Part shown: piece by piece, positions 11,200-23,925 of the stretch
How the letters are laid out: each line of letters starts with the position of its first letter
Position numbering within the stretch: the stretch's first letter is position 1
NCBI GenBank assembly: GCA_037349315.1
Contig: JBAIAC010000033.1
Location: 25,128,001 to 25,192,000, forward strand
Source: Chelydra serpentina
Lineage: Eukaryota; Chordata; Testudines; Chelydridae
Direction: 5' to 3'
DNA: 64,000 nucleotides
Notes under the pieces: model-generated
Databases searched by the model: none
What the model was told of the DNA's origin: nothing
What the model saw: the letters and a program-made list of their open reading frames with translations, nothing else
Position numbers and translations under genes: made by a program

Positions 11200-12681
11200 A
11201 ATGTCAGTGCACACATCATCCATCCTGGTGCTGCTAAACTGCCTTCCTAGTGCCTCCCACATGGGGGTGGGGGGTGGAATCAGTGTAAATCTACAGCAAT
11301 TAGCACTGGTGCCAGTCTTGCTAAGGAAGAAGCATTGCAGGGCTGCCCAAAAGTGCTACCGGGTTTGCAAAATCCTCTGTGCCTCTGCACATCTCTTTCA
11401 CCATAGCATCTTCATTTATTCTCTCTCTCTGCTGAGAACTAGCAGTAGTGCCCGGGATGGAAAAAGCTTAGCTGCTTCCTTGCTTAGAGCAAATCCTAAA
11501 CAAGTGATGTTTTGCATCTGACTATCAATAGGAAGAAGCTCTTTGAAAGAGAGAAGAGGCTGGGTTCCATTCAGGGTTAAGGAATACACCAATTAGCCTT
11601 AGTTCCTAAAAGGGGGATTAAAATGCAGCTGCATATCCTTTTTATAACCTTCTTACACACACCTGGTCCTATGTTTTCCTTGTTGCAGGAGAATTACTTG
11701 CCTCAGCTATAGACATATTCAAATCCGCTTGCTGCCCTCCTTCCCTGCTCTACCCTTTCAAAGTCAGCAAATGGGCATAGTCTCTGGAAAGGTTTGTTGT
11801 TTACTTGAAGAGGTTAGAACAGATTGGGTAGGTAGAGGGGTGTGATAGGAGGAGTGGGTGAAGGCTGTATCTCTGAAACCCTTGCAGATTCCCCCTGGCA
11901 ACTCAGTGCAGAGACGTGACCCCATAGGGCTCAGCATACTAGATGTTCAGACACTACCTGGGTCTGGTATAAATACCTAACTAGATATTGATTGTGATGA
12001 TTTAAGTGCCCATCTCAAGCTCTGGGCCCTTTACAACAATTTCATGCAAGAATTAAAACATTGTAATCCTCTCGGCATCATTAACAGGTGGCCTGGAAAT
12101 CATCTTAACAAACTAACTCCTTTAACAATAATGTCCATCAGCCCACTTCCTCAAATGAAAACAAAGGTGAGATGCCTGGAAGATTAACCATCTGTGCTCT
12201 GGCAGACCAGGTGGGGGAACCAATTCCAAAGTCAAGGACACCTCCCAGACAATGCCTTACCAAGAGCCCTGTATACACAGAATATGTTATTCTCTCATAT
12301 ACAGAAAGGGCTCCAGTTGTGGGAGCATTGTTTGAGAGAGTGTGATGGCCTCTCAGTTAGGCAGCTCCCAGTCCATTTCATGTTTTACAGGTCAATAGTT
12401 CTGCTATTAAGTAGTCAGTGTAGTTACCAGAGAATGGGTGTAAATTGCTCTCAAAGCGATGCGCTGATTAACAAGTGGGTGGCTACATGCTGCATTAGCC
12501 TCAGTTTCCAAATGGTCTCAATGTGCAGCCACATGTTGAGCTTGCTAATGTCATCTTGATGGATGGAACATACGCGGATGGCAAGTCCCATCGCCTTGCT
12601 CCTTTGGCTTTGTGAAGTGTTATGCCCTGCAACGTGGGTCACTGCAAGCGTCAGGCTCATTTTGAAAGATCTCAGGCAGCT
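11200..12681. other. Intergenic, nothing recognised
   Basis: No repeat family or gene was recognised. Open frames are short and without family resemblance. Confidence 0.4.
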
Positions 12682-12689
12682 TTTTAAAC

Positions 12690-13957
12690 TGGGGGTGGTC
12701 AACCTGAGCCTGAGAAGGAGCCAGAATTTACCAATGTACATTGCCAAAGAGCCACAGTAATACGTCAGCAGCCCCCCATCAGCTCCCTCCCCCCCCCCCG
12801 ACTGCTCCCAGCACCTTCCACCCACTGGCAGCCCCACCAATCAGCGCCTTCCCCTCCCTCCCCACACCTCCCGATCAGCTGTTTCGTGGCATGCAGGAGG
12901 CTGTGGGGGTAGGGGGAGGAGGGCACGGCAGGCTCAGGGGAGGGTGTGGGAAGGGGTGGAATGGGGGTAGGGCCTGTGTGGCAGTCAGAGCCGGGGGTTG
13001 AGCAGTGAGCACCCCCCAGCACATTGGAAAGTTGGTGTCTGTAGCTCCAGCCCCGGAATCGGTGCCTATACAACAGGCCTGCACAACTCGTAAAGCGGCG
13101 AGGGCCATATTACTCCAAAGAAAACAGCTGAGGGCCGAAACCCTCCCTTCCCCGCTCCCAGCGCTGCTCGCCCCGCGGAAACAACCCCTCCTTCCCCAGC
13201 GCTGGGGTGTGGAAGCCTATAGAGGGGGAAAGAAACAGCGCGCATACGGTGACCAGATCACAGCAGTAAAATAGGACCCGCCCCCTCCCCGCTCGGCCCC
13301 ACCATCACACCCCTCTTCTCCCCCCCAGGGGTCACTATATTACTGCACACAACAGTCAATCAATGCAGTTGTAGATAAATCTCTGCATTATGCATTTTTG
13401 TATAACTTTTATATGACTTTGTATTGAACCTTGGTAATATATTATAGCGGGCCCCTAAGGTAGTATAATTAAGGTAAAAGAAAAATGTCTTTTTGCTAGA
13501 AGTAGAATAAGATCTTCCCCCCACTTTGTATTCAGTTGCCCTGTTGAATGAATGAGGTGTGAATGAGGAAGGCATGGAAGGCAGGCACCTCCAGACAGCT
13601 GCAACCCTTGGAGAGGGGATGGGAACCAGACCAAGGACAATCAAACTTGTCAAGTGGGCTGACTAGAGAAGAGCAGACATACTGACGGCCTCGGGGGTTA
13701 GAAGCAAGCACCTGTCTTTGGGAACCCCCTCTTTGCAGCATTGGGACAACCCCCAGCCCAGAGACAAGCAGCAAAAAAGACCAACGGACACAGTCCCAGA
13801 TTTTGGGTCGCACAGTGAGCCCACCTACTCACCCCCCTGCGGGCCGCACAGTGAGCCCATGCGGGCCGCATGTTGTGCAGGCCTGCTATACAAGGAGCCG
13901 CATATTAACTTCTGAAGAGCCGCATGTGGCTCCGGAGCCACAGGTTGGCCACCCCTG
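12690..13957. mobile_element. Outer hAT-type element (interrupted)
   Basis: The termini are TGGGGGTGGTCAACCTG on the left and CAGGTTGGCCACCCCTG on the right, inverted repeats with a few mismatches. The element is flanked by a perfect 8-bp target duplication TTTTAAAC (12682-12689 and 13958-13965), as hAT transposases make. It has no transposase. The interior holds GC-rich sequence shared with the elements at 23926 and 25789 (GATCAGCTGTTT, and CACATTGGAAAGTTGG shared with 25789). A second hAT lies inside it at 13074-13885. Without that insert and its extra TSD it would be about 448 bp. Confidence 0.82.
13074..13885. mobile_element. Inner hAT-type element, nested
   Basis: It begins CAGGCCTGCACAACTC and ends GTTGTGCAGGCCTG, giving about 14 bp of near-perfect terminal inverted repeat. 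It is flanked by a perfect 8-bp duplication CTATACAA (13066-13073 and 13886-13893) lying inside the outer element. It is 812 bp. The middle (about 13330-13800) is AT-richer sequence unlike the ends and may be captured or further nested DNA. No transposase frame is seen. Confidence 0.85.
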
Positions 13958-13965
13958 TTTTAAAC

Positions 13966-16935
13966 CACCTAGAGATCTCAGGAAGCATTTGCACAGCATC
14001 TAGCACAATAGATCCCGGATCCCTTTGTGGAGTCCTTAGCCACAAGTGCAGTACAGGTAACAATGCAATTTTGCCATTTTCAGCTGTGAAAAGAGATTTG
14101 GGCACTAGTTAAAATGAGATGTTGTGATGTTTCACTCTGATGAAAAGCAAAGCACATTGCCACATTAAATAGTGCTATAAAGGTACATAGTGTCTTACAA
14201 AGCACACATCAAAACAAGGTCCTGGTCCCAAAAGGACATAATCTGACTCAGACACATAAAGGACTACATAGAAAAAGGTGAAAAATTGAAAGCAAATGGA
14301 CAACGGGCCAATATCTGCTTCAATTACACCATTACCACCCCACTAAAGTCAATGGGGTTGCCGAGGTGTCCCTGTGAGCAAAATGTTGCCCCTAACATTT
14401 TGTGAATTTGGGGACAACACAAATCATCCCAGTGGCCTGCACGGAGAACATTTTCACTCAGAGCTGAAGTGAAGTTCATATTTCTGAATAATACTTTATT
14501 AAAGATCATACATTGCACCTTCCACCCAAAGAGCTCAAAATACTTTACAAACATCCATTCAATCTCCCCGCAGACTTGGGAGGTAAGTAAATACTGAATT
14601 AAGGTTGTTTTGGGATTTTTTTGGCATGGTAAAAAATCTCAGACATTAGCGATAGTTAAGACCTTTGAAACCAGCTAGTGCCTGCCCACTCCAAAACTGA
14701 GGGCTGGATTATTCCTTATATTCCTTGTCCAGTTACTCAAGCAATGGAGCTTCTACTCCCTCTCCAGGCTGAAGTTCAAGGTACTTGAATGTAAGGCAGG
14801 ATGCTTTGCATTAGAAACACTGTGCTGGTAGATCCTTTCTAAAGAAAAAAAATGCAGGACTTAGATTTCTCATTGCAGAACTGATTAGCTACATCCTACA
14901 TCAGAATCTTTAAAGGATAGGTTTTAGAGTGTTTAACCTAACTGAATTAATACTGCCTTTTATATTTAAGTGGCATAAAATACCATTCTGAAGGAAGCTT
15001 TCATAAGGCAAGTTGTAGGTTGTATGGACAACAAATGGTTTGACAGCTGAGAATGGCAGAATCATTGAAGCTGCTGGATAACCCAATGGCCTAGCAGCCT
15101 AACCATGCATGAGGCTCTTGTATGCACACTGAGTTGAAATTTAATTAACAAGCCAAGTGTGTTCTGAGAATTGAGTCCTTGAGAGGGAATGGGTCTGACG
15201 ATTGGTAAGAAATACTATTCAAGGCTGAAGTGATCTTAACTGCTCAACAGTATCTGTACTAACAATTTTCCGAGCAAATCCCCAGAAAGCTGTATTTTCT
15301 CTAACACAATGTGTAAGTCATGCTTAATGTTCAGCAACACAGTAGACCTTGTGGCTTTTGCTATTTCTGAAGCCTACTGCTAGCCTTGGAGCGGGAGGTT
15401 AGTTTAAGGTTCAGAAACTGAAGCATTTTCTTCTCTACAAGTGTGTCCCTTACAAAGAGAGAGGCTGACATTTTTCTGTGGCAGCATGGCACACAAGGGT
15501 GTGCCTGGTGGCTTGAAATCCACAATACAGTAGGTAATCCATTGCCCCTCACTCATATCATCTCTATAATCTGCCTCCATAGGCCACTCATTGCACACAA
15601 GAAGGCACAGAGATCTAGATCCAGCAGGCTGTTAGTAAAAGGCATAAGGAAGAGTACAAAAAAGGTACTAGTCATCAGAAGAAAAGTTGCTCCTATACCA
15701 AAGATATGAAAAGTTATACGTGGGGCATAGTGCCTGCTCTCTGAACACGAGAGAGCTGGTGAAGCAGACCTGAAACAGAAGCTTTCCAATGCAAAGCAGG
15801 AGTGGGATCATGTTACTAGTCTGGATTTGGAAAGCACTTGTCCTTCCTGTTCCAATCAGGCCCCACAAACAGCATGGCTGAGAAGTCAGGCAGAGCCTTT
15901 CTTCTGCTGGCCTGGACTCTGAGGGTAGGGGTCACATCTACCTGCTTGCACAATGGAGCCCAAATCCTGCCTCTGGCCTTTAGGTGGAGCCACAATACAA
16001 ATAATAGTAAAGGGATGCCACACTGGGAGGACAAACCTGTGTCCCAGAGGAGAGGAATGGGACATAAGTAAATGGAGACGGAGAGAGAACGTTAGGAAGA
16101 AGGAAACAAGGTGAAAGGTGTCACACATCAATAGATTGGTCTGGCTCAAACTAAGAGGGTTTAGGCTCTCTATGGGCTTTGAAGATTTCTGAAAAGGACT
16201 GAAGTAAAGATTCTTAGATGAGAAATCCTAGTCCTAACAAAGGCTCTACCTGTCCCCCACATCATGATGTCCTTCACCAGAATCTTAATTCATCCCAATC
16301 CCCGATCAGATCCCAAACTCAGACCTTGAGGACGCCCACAAAACCTGACCTTTAATCAAAACTGGAAACCAATACGTATAGCACCCCAGATCACTCTTCT
16401 TTTCAAATATCTGCCACTGTTTTCACATATAAATAACAATGAGGGAAACTCTCACCTTCAAAAGGGAGTGAAACATTCAGCCTCATTTGAGATGGAACAG
16501 GATGATTTCTGTGGTGGGACCAACTGACATTTCACAGCATGATGATTTTGCCACTAATAAAACAATATCTGTGAATATTGCATCACAAATACACACTGGC
16601 TATGGTTCAAATCCAGCCCTTCCTGAAGTTTGTCTCTATTCTTAACATACACACTAAAGCCCCAAGATAGGATTGCACTTACAAAGATAGGCTTTGGTCT
16701 GCACTAACTGCTTCTAGGTTTCCCCTCCTTGCTAGATGTCCTGAACCTTCTCCAAGCAGAGAGACTCTCAGCTGTTTATACTCCTGAGCGCCATCTGATC
16801 TAACTGCCAGCAGGAGTTGGCAGCCTAGCTCTGCACCACCCCACAGAGCCCTGATGTCTACCTGTTAATAGCAGGTATTTTACTATCACTATGGCATCTG
16901 AAACAACAATATGAGAGAATATGTATTAGTCCCAT
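13966..16935. other. Intergenic, mostly unrecognised
   Basis: There is a possible MIR-like fragment near 14500-14600 (reverse orientation, with GAGCTCAAAATACTTTACAAAC). I recognise nothing else in these 3 kb. Confidence 0.4.
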
Positions 16936-18250
16936 GCAGTGGTGCAAGTAGAAACCATTTCTTGCTGGTACATGCAACCTCCCCATGTAACCCTACATGT
17001 GACTCCTCCCCGCCCCCAGACCGGGGCCCCCACTCTCTCCCCATCCCCTCTGACACTCCCCTTTGTATATACAAACATCAACATGCTTAACTACTCACTT
17101 TCCCCCCAAATATGTAGTATTCACTCTGTTTACATGGAATGTGGGAGTTGGGTAAGGAGCCATTTCAGCATATGTATGATTTATTAAAATACAAATTTTA
17201 AGTAGAACTGTATCCTAAACGGCTTTATGGTATTGTACTCAAACATTGAATTTCAATGGGGGATTCAATTTCCTTTATAGGAACAGACTCCTGAAACTCT
17301 TGCTAGTCCACAAAAATGGTCAATAATCATGCAAATAGTCCCATTATCTTCAATGGGATTGATCAAATAATTAAGGGTTTACAGGATTAGGTTCCAAATT
17401 TGTAAATTGTTCTGGATGAAACTGACAATGCCTGAGCTGTCAGATCAGAAGGCACTTCATTCCAATAAAGGTGGGCAAATGTGTGATAAGTCTTAGCTCC
17501 GTTGCTAAGACGAAGAACATATTTTCAGCAAAATTCTTGGCAGATTCCTGAGGCAGCGGGTTTAAGGCCGTCAGTGTCCAGCATTATAATCTTCACTTAT
17601 AGTTCTCTCACCCAAAAAGCTGGAAAAGGAGGCGTTTGTTTTCTTTGTTTTGCTGCTCCAGTTCCCGTTAATAAAATGCATGTTAGACTAGTTTGGCTGC
17701 AAAGACTAATTCTATGTTTACACTGGGGATGGACACCACTGATTCCTGTCAGGCTGCAGAACTGGACTGACATCAGAAACCAAACATCCTCTGGTCAGTG
17801 CAAGCAGAGGCATTCCTCTAATGATTTGGACTTGATGTGATGCAGCATGAATGTCATGGATAATTCAGACCAATGGGGAGAAACAGAATTAAAAACATTG
17901 CTTTATTTAAACACCTTCCGTCCCTCCCATCCCTCTCCTCTTGAGGACTCCTGAGCAATGTAAAACTACACTATAAATATGCTAACAAACTTAAACAAAG
18001 CCTTTTAAAAGTTTGTTAGCATATGCATTTTGCTGTTAAAGCCATAAAGAATGAATGCTCTCCTTAGCTGCATTCTGCTCCTTTAAGGAGCAGAGCGCAG
18101 CCCCGCCCCCCAGTGCTCCAGTGGGGGCGCTGGCCCCTGTCTTTCCAGTACCCCGTGCCGGCTAGAAATTTCTTGCAGGTATTGGGTACCGGAGGGTACT
18201 GCCCTACTTGCACTCCTGGTCCCATGACTTGCAGGCAGGTCTGTATTGTA
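16936..18250. other. Intergenic with two related repeat ends
   Basis: A string near 16940 (GGTGCAAGTAG) recurs inverted near 18205-18215 (CTACTTGCACTC). This suggests fragments of one GC-rich hAT-type family in opposite orientation. I cannot define their borders. The hairpin at 17977-18024 is listed separately. Confidence 0.3.
17977..18024. repeat. Perfect 16-bp inverted repeat
   Basis: ATATGCTAACAAACTT (17977-17992) is followed after 16 nt by its exact reverse complement (18009-18024). It could be the core of a small MITE. The stem is shorter than usual microRNA precursors. Confidence 0.75.
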
Positions 18251-20321
18251 GATCTCTGCACCAACTCAAAGACCCACAGTGAAAAAAATGCATTGTTGGG
18301 GTTATGAATTTAAAGAGATTTCTCTGCAACCTGGAAAAGGAGCTGCTTCTTTTGCTTCTGTGAACTTCACCAGCCACTGCTGCGAACTTAGGTTGTGCTG
18401 TTCCATTATCGTCCCATTGCTACCAGCCTTTCTTTCCCAGTAAGTGCTACTGAGCAGCCACAGCAGAGACTCCAGAAAGAGTAGCCAGAGCAAAAGATTG
18501 GAGTCTATGAACAGCTGATTTTTGTGCAGGATGAAATAGGGTTCAGTGAACTGGACCTCAGGGAATGCATCAGCAGCCCCCAAAATAATTTGGGGTGGAC
18601 CTGGAATGAATTTCTCTCACAGTTGCTGGTCACAAGTGGCAATGGGACGTCGTGTGAACATTTCTTGGATCTCCTGGGGCCTTGGTGGAATAGTCACAGA
18701 AAGTGCTCATCAGCTTGGATGGATGTTTGTGTCTTGTGTAGCCTTCAGCAGAGGGGTGGATGGTTATTTCCTTAGTAACACTGAGAAAAAGGAAACCGAG
18801 AGACACCAAGATAAATGGCCTTGCCAACTGCTCATTAATTCTGTGATTGCAATCAGGAACGGTTATCTCTCCATTAGACTCAAAGGAGATAGGGTGGGCA
18901 ATGAGGAGGCCTTGGTGTTGAACTGACCCTGACAGCCAACCTGGTTATTTCCTCTGTCAGAGACAATGTAACAAGAACCCAGATCCTAACAGCAGCATGT
19001 CCTGAAGGATATAAACAGCTCTGCGAACGCCACCTGACAAATATGCCAGGAAATGGACTGTGGCGTCTCACTCCCCACCTGACACGTTTATGGCACTCAG
19101 TTTAAATGTATGAGTTACTTGAAGAAATGGCTTGTCAGCCAGCATAGACAGACTGTGCAGCCCCAGCCCCTATTGCCAGCTAGCATGGAAAGACAGTAAA
19201 TCCCCATTCCCAGGAGATGCAGAATCCCGGATCGAATGCAGAGCTGCCCAAGCCCAGCTACAGCTTTCCAGGTACTGTCTGCCAGTCCCTTAGAAAAGTT
19301 TGTACAGCGCAGGCATGAGGAATTTCCTACTGAAGAAATGACAAAGTACTTAGTGTAACAGCCCAAGAAATGGCTACATTGCCGCTGATGCTATTCAAGT
19401 TTGTGTTTCTACAGAGCCTAGGTGTTTCAAACCTTAGCAGAGAGGCCATCCCCTCCAGGACACCAAAAGGAAGTTATTTCAAACTGCTTTGGTACAGCTG
19501 TGACAACATATTCCTTCCCCTGCACTCTGCAATGTATTTAAGTATTGTATATTCTTCTGGGCACGTTCTATACAAAACATCAGTTAACAAACGCCAAAAG
19601 CATCCTCCTGCAGTGGCTGAAATAAAGTCTGGCAGCATGCCCTGAAGGTCAAGAAACCTGATCTAAGCTCTCTCTCTCCTCCACCCCCATTTCTCTGTGC
19701 CCCAACCTCTCCCTGCCCCTTCCTATTGGCTGCCTCTCTTAGGCATATCTGCATGTTTGCTTGCCTCTTGTAATACTGCAGTTCAGAGGCTCATTCCTGT
19801 CCATATTTTCCATTAAATCCTTTTGTCTGAAGGTTTTTATATTCCAAGTCCAATGGAAACAGAGCTTTGCTGCCTGGTTTGGCTCAGGCTCGCTGTGAAT
19901 GCTAAAGATTCCCAGAGGCACATTTCATTTAGAATCAATAAGATTTATTGTGTATCATGTAAATCCCAGCTGATTAGTCAAACCACATAAGAGGATCGCC
20001 CCTCCTGGCACACCCCAGGCTCATCACAGCCATGTTGACATTGCGATAATGATGTTATCAGCTTAGGAACCTCTAATAAACACTATTAAATGGGTCTTTT
20101 GTCCATTTAGCTGCCTTTCTCCCTTTCTATGTCTGGCTGTTGTTTTCCTGCCAGCCACAGTGCGTTTGGATGCTATTCAGTATTTAGTTTTATCCTGCTA
20201 AGGTAGATCTCAATTAATTACACAGGTGGAAGAGAGACAAAGAGGGAATTTGGGACCCACTCGTTTCAGTCCTGGCATCATGCTTTTGCAACATAGATGT
20301 AGCTATAAGACTGAGGATAAC
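18251..20321. other. Intergenic, nothing recognised
   Basis: No gene or repeat family was recognised in this stretch. Confidence 0.4.
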
Positions 20322-20470
20322 CAAGGCGCCCATCTAGCTCAGGGGGTTAATACACTAGCCTTTCACCTCTGAACACTTGAACTCAGCTTCTGATTAAATC
20401 ACAAATGGATTTGATGGGCTCAATGTGATCCCCATGCCAACTGGGTACATGACCACACCCACCACTCCTT
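20322..20470 (+). mobile_element. Degenerate tRNA-derived SINE
   Basis: The head TAGCTCAGGGGGTTAAT resembles a tRNA A-box region, and ACTTGAACTC resembles a decayed B box. The following sequence resembles the body of a reptile SINE. It is too decayed to be a tRNA gene. Confidence 0.4.
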
Positions 20471-21905
20471 CCGACATCACTTCACTCTGGAGCGGCTGAT
20501 GGACAGGAACAGTTAGTTGCACCAGAGGTTGGGATTCAGGTGCAGCAGCAAAATTGGGTGGGAAAGCCCAGTACTGAAAGAGCAAAGGTGCTGCAGGTCA
20601 GGTTGAGGAGCACTGTCAGAGCTATAGAAGGAGTGGGAACGTGCTCAGAGCCTGCTGGCACTTCACTTGCCTCTGGCCAACGTTCTGAACCTATCAGATT
20701 CATCGACACCACCATTCGCCCCCAAAGAAAAAGGAAAGAAAAGAAAAGTGTGTGTTGCAGTCCATCTCCCTGCCAGGGGAGCAGGGAATATTGCAGTTGT
20801 GTAGTCCCACTTCCACTCAATCCTTGTAAGTATCTGCATAGCCGGCGATTTCCCGCTCACTGCCTTTGGCAACAGCATGTCCAGGCATGAGGATGCCGAG
20901 AACACATTGCCACGAGTCACATCACAGGCCCCAGAACCCCCATCATCCACCTCAGTTCCCTCCTGAATCCCCCCCCGCAACTTGAGATGTGATGCCTGTC
21001 ACACCCCAGTGCCCTTTCACCTCTCTGCCCATCAGACAGGTAGTGGCTGCTGGGTTTATTTAAAGCACCATGCCTCATTAAACCAGAGCCAAAGTGAAAG
21101 AAGCCTGTCCTCTCACTCTGAAGTTCAAAGGTGGTAGTAACAGATGTCCCTATCAGCTTTACAGCACCTGAGGCAGGCCTGGCGCTGTTTGTTTAACAGC
21201 ACCATCAGTAACTGATTATTGGCACCAGCAGGGAACATCTGTTCAATTTACAGAAATGGCCATGCAGCCCCTCTCTCACCTGACATCCTCCCTGGGTTTT
21301 ATTGAATCTTTGGTCCTCACAATTACCTCTAATTTCATTGCCAGCCTTGTGAAGAAAAGCACTTCCCCTGCAGCTACTTCCAGACACTTTTATGTCCCCT
21401 TCCCTCTGTCTCCATATTCTCCCTTTATCGTACACGTGAGCAGCACTTAAAAACTGTATTGAAGGAATCAGAAAAGCCTGGCTGGCGTTTATGACTAGTA
21501 TGGCCAGGCTCAGGTGCCTTGGGCAACCTTCATTCGAATAGGAAATCTCTGATCCTGCCCGGCCTCCAGACGGATTGTGCTGGGCTATACAGGCCTAACG
21601 CACAAAGAACACTTAACAAAATCAAGGTTAAAATAAACACATGGAAACCAAGGTAAGATGTGCAGAGCGAGATGTGGATTATTGATGGCTGCTTGCTGCA
21701 AGGTCTGTTGTGCAGAAGGCAGGGCACAGGGCTTACACTCCTTGGGGTCATTTTACTGTTGTCAGCATCGGAATCAAGATCTGTGCAACTCAGGGTCCCC
21801 ACCTCAGTAGTGTTTTCATGCATCTTTCTTTGGTGTATATCAGGGTGGCCACACGTACTGACCCTCTGATATGGTAATCGTCAGAAGTTTTTTTAAATTA
21901 AATAA
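20471..21905. other. Intergenic, nothing recognised
   Basis: No gene, RNA or repeat was identified here. Open frames of up to about 115 codons occur on both strands without domain signatures. Confidence 0.4.
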
Positions 21906-22107
21906 ATAAATGGAGATATGCCAATCTCCTAGAACTGGAACGACCTTGAAAGGTCATTGAGTCCAGTCCCCTGCCTTCACTAGTAGGACCAAGTACTGTC
22001 CCCTGACAGATTTTTTTTCCCCCCAGATCCCTAAATGGCCCCCTCAAGGATTGAACTCACAACCCTGGGTTTAGCAGGCCAATGCTCAAACCACTGAGCT
22101 ATCCCTC
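21906..22107 (-). mobile_element. tRNA-derived SINE
   Basis: Read on the minus strand it starts GAGGGATAGCTCAGTGG, with an exact A box (TAGCTCAGTGG, complement of 22091-22101). A B box GAGTTCAATCC (complement of 22048-22058) follows, then a non-tRNA body, and the tail runs into an AT-rich ATTTATTT stretch. This SINE type is frequent in turtles and related reptiles. Confidence 0.8.
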
Positions 22108-22111
22108 CCCC

Positions 22112-22975
22112 CCGAGAGCCGGGGTGCGCCTGCTGGGCTTCGGGGCTTCAGCCCCACAGGAGGCGCCTGTCAGGGCTTCAGCCCTGTGGAGAGGGAGGTC
22201 TCAGAGCTTCAGCCCCGTGGGAAGCGCCTGCCTGGGCTCGGGGCTTCAGCCCCACTCCTGCTGAAGTCCCGAGCCCGGGCACATGCGCCCTGCAGGGCTG
22301 AAGCCCTGAGCCCCGGCAGGTGCACCCCACAGGGCTGAAGCCCTGAGACCCCCGCTCCCCGCTGGGCAGAAGCCAGAGGCAATGCATGGGGGGACATATG
22401 GGGTCACATATGGGGTCACGTGCCCCCCTAGATTTTTGTCAGGATTTGCCGGCCCTGCTCGGTCACATGGTGCACTGGGCCCCCTCCTTGCAGAGCAGCT
22501 ACTGGAGCCAGCAAGGGGAGAGCTGCACCTTGGGTAGAGGCCGTGACAAACAGCTGGGAGTTGCAGAAAGAGCCGCTGTTTTTGCTACTGTCTCTCCCCT
22601 CAGAGCTAAAGCAGCGGCCCCTCCCCGCAGGCTGCAGCCTCAGCTGTTTGCCGCTACCTCTCCATGCGGAGCTAACATCCTGGGAGCTGCAGGGAGGGGC
22701 AGCTGAGGGTAAGAGGGGGGTGCATGCCTGGGGGGCATGACTCAAGCTGTTGGGGGTGAACCTTTAAATTGTGCCCCCCCCCCCCCCCAATCTCAGCAGA
22801 CACCAGTCGTCTCTGCTCCTAGCCCCACCACCCGCCGCAGGGCAAAAGCCCCGAGCTCCCTCCGGCAAGTCTGGCAGGCCGAGAATGGGGGGTGGGGTTG
22901 GGAGCTCCGGGAGCCACACTTTAACTGTGAAAGAGCCACATGCTCATGAGCCGTGGTTTGGCCACCCCCGCTGTA
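22112..22975. mobile_element. GC-rich hAT-like composite repeat
   Basis: The left part (22112-22380) carries several copies of GGGGCTTCAGCCC-like units in direct and then inverted order. The right end (about 22915-22972) has GAGCCACATG and GTTTGGCCACCCC, the terminal motif of the same superfamily as the element ending at 13957. A C15 run lies at 22774-22788. Borders and target duplication are not clear, and it may be several elements. Confidence 0.5.
22774..22788. repeat. Poly-C run
   Basis: Fifteen consecutive C residues. The length may be unreliable in sequencing. Confidence 0.9.
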
Positions 22976-23356
22976 TATGTTGAATGTTCTTCCAGTCTCG
23001 ATTTGGCCTAGCTGCAGTAACTGGCATGTATTTCCCAAGGTCCTGGCCCACAGTGTCCTGTTCTCCTTAGTCCACACAGCTCAGCTATCGCTCCTCAGTC
23101 CTGACCTACCTTGCCTCATGCTGTTTCATTCCAGGTCTCCCCACACAACTCTGCCAATGAGCCTCAGTCCTGAACTGCAGTAGTTCCCAGAGCCGGAGCC
23201 CAGTTTTCCAGAGGTGAAAAGCCTACTGCACTAACTCCTCTAGTGCCATCTGGCTCTTAAACCATTTTTAGTGTCCTACAAACTCAGATGTGGGCTTTTG
23301 TATTCTTTTCTTGGGGAGGGTCAAATAATTAGGCTAGAGGAATCTCACACCCTTGC
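22976..23356. other. Intergenic, nothing recognised
   Basis: No feature was recognised. Confidence 0.4.
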
Positions 23357-23380
23357 AATAATAATAATAATAATTAATAA
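23357..23380. repeat. (AAT)n microsatellite
   Basis: AAT units with one interruption. Confidence 0.8.
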
Positions 23381-23394
23381 CTATGATTATAGGT

Positions 23395-23925
23395 GGAGCC
23401 AGCAGTGCTGCCTATAGTTCAGGTTGCCTGACACTTTCCATTATAAGACCCTGTTTTCAGTTGCTTATAACTTTGCCAAACTTTAACTATTTGGCAAATT
23501 TAACTATTTGACTGAAATTTCCCATGCAGGGTGTCTGTCTCTGGCTGAATTTTTTTTTGGAAAATTTTAGCGTAAATGGCGCCGATAATTCAGAGAACGA
23601 GAATCGGAAAAAATACATTGTTTTCCCCATGTCAAAAATTTTTTTTTCCAACTGTTTCATGTAGAATCTCAAGCACTTCCATTCATTGGAGCAAGGACTT
23701 GCAGTTTGCCAGTGTGTGGGAGTGTCCTGATGTCAGAGGTGTTCCTTTTTTCTGTTCCCATGAAAAAACACTCAAATTTGGCCATGTTATAAGCCTTTGA
23801 AAAATCTCTGTTTTCACATGCTCAGCAGGGACTTGTTAGAGTTTGGCAGGTAAATTCTCCAAAGATTCCATCTGCATGGAACAAGCTCCAATGCCTCACG
23901 GCTCTGACATGCTGACTGGACTGTG
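23395..23925. repeat. Unclassified turtle repeat, interrupted by a hAT
   Basis: The sequence matches, from memory, a dispersed repeat seen often in turtle DNA (marked by CAACTTTAACTATTT-like and CACATGCTCAGCAGGGACT strings). I cannot class it. It appears to continue after the hAT at 23926-24353, with a copy of the 8-bp target on each side. Confidence 0.4.

Noticed and set aside
20322..20400. tRNA gene
   Set aside because: The A-box-like head is followed by a decayed B box and no cloverleaf. It fits an old tRNA-derived SINE.
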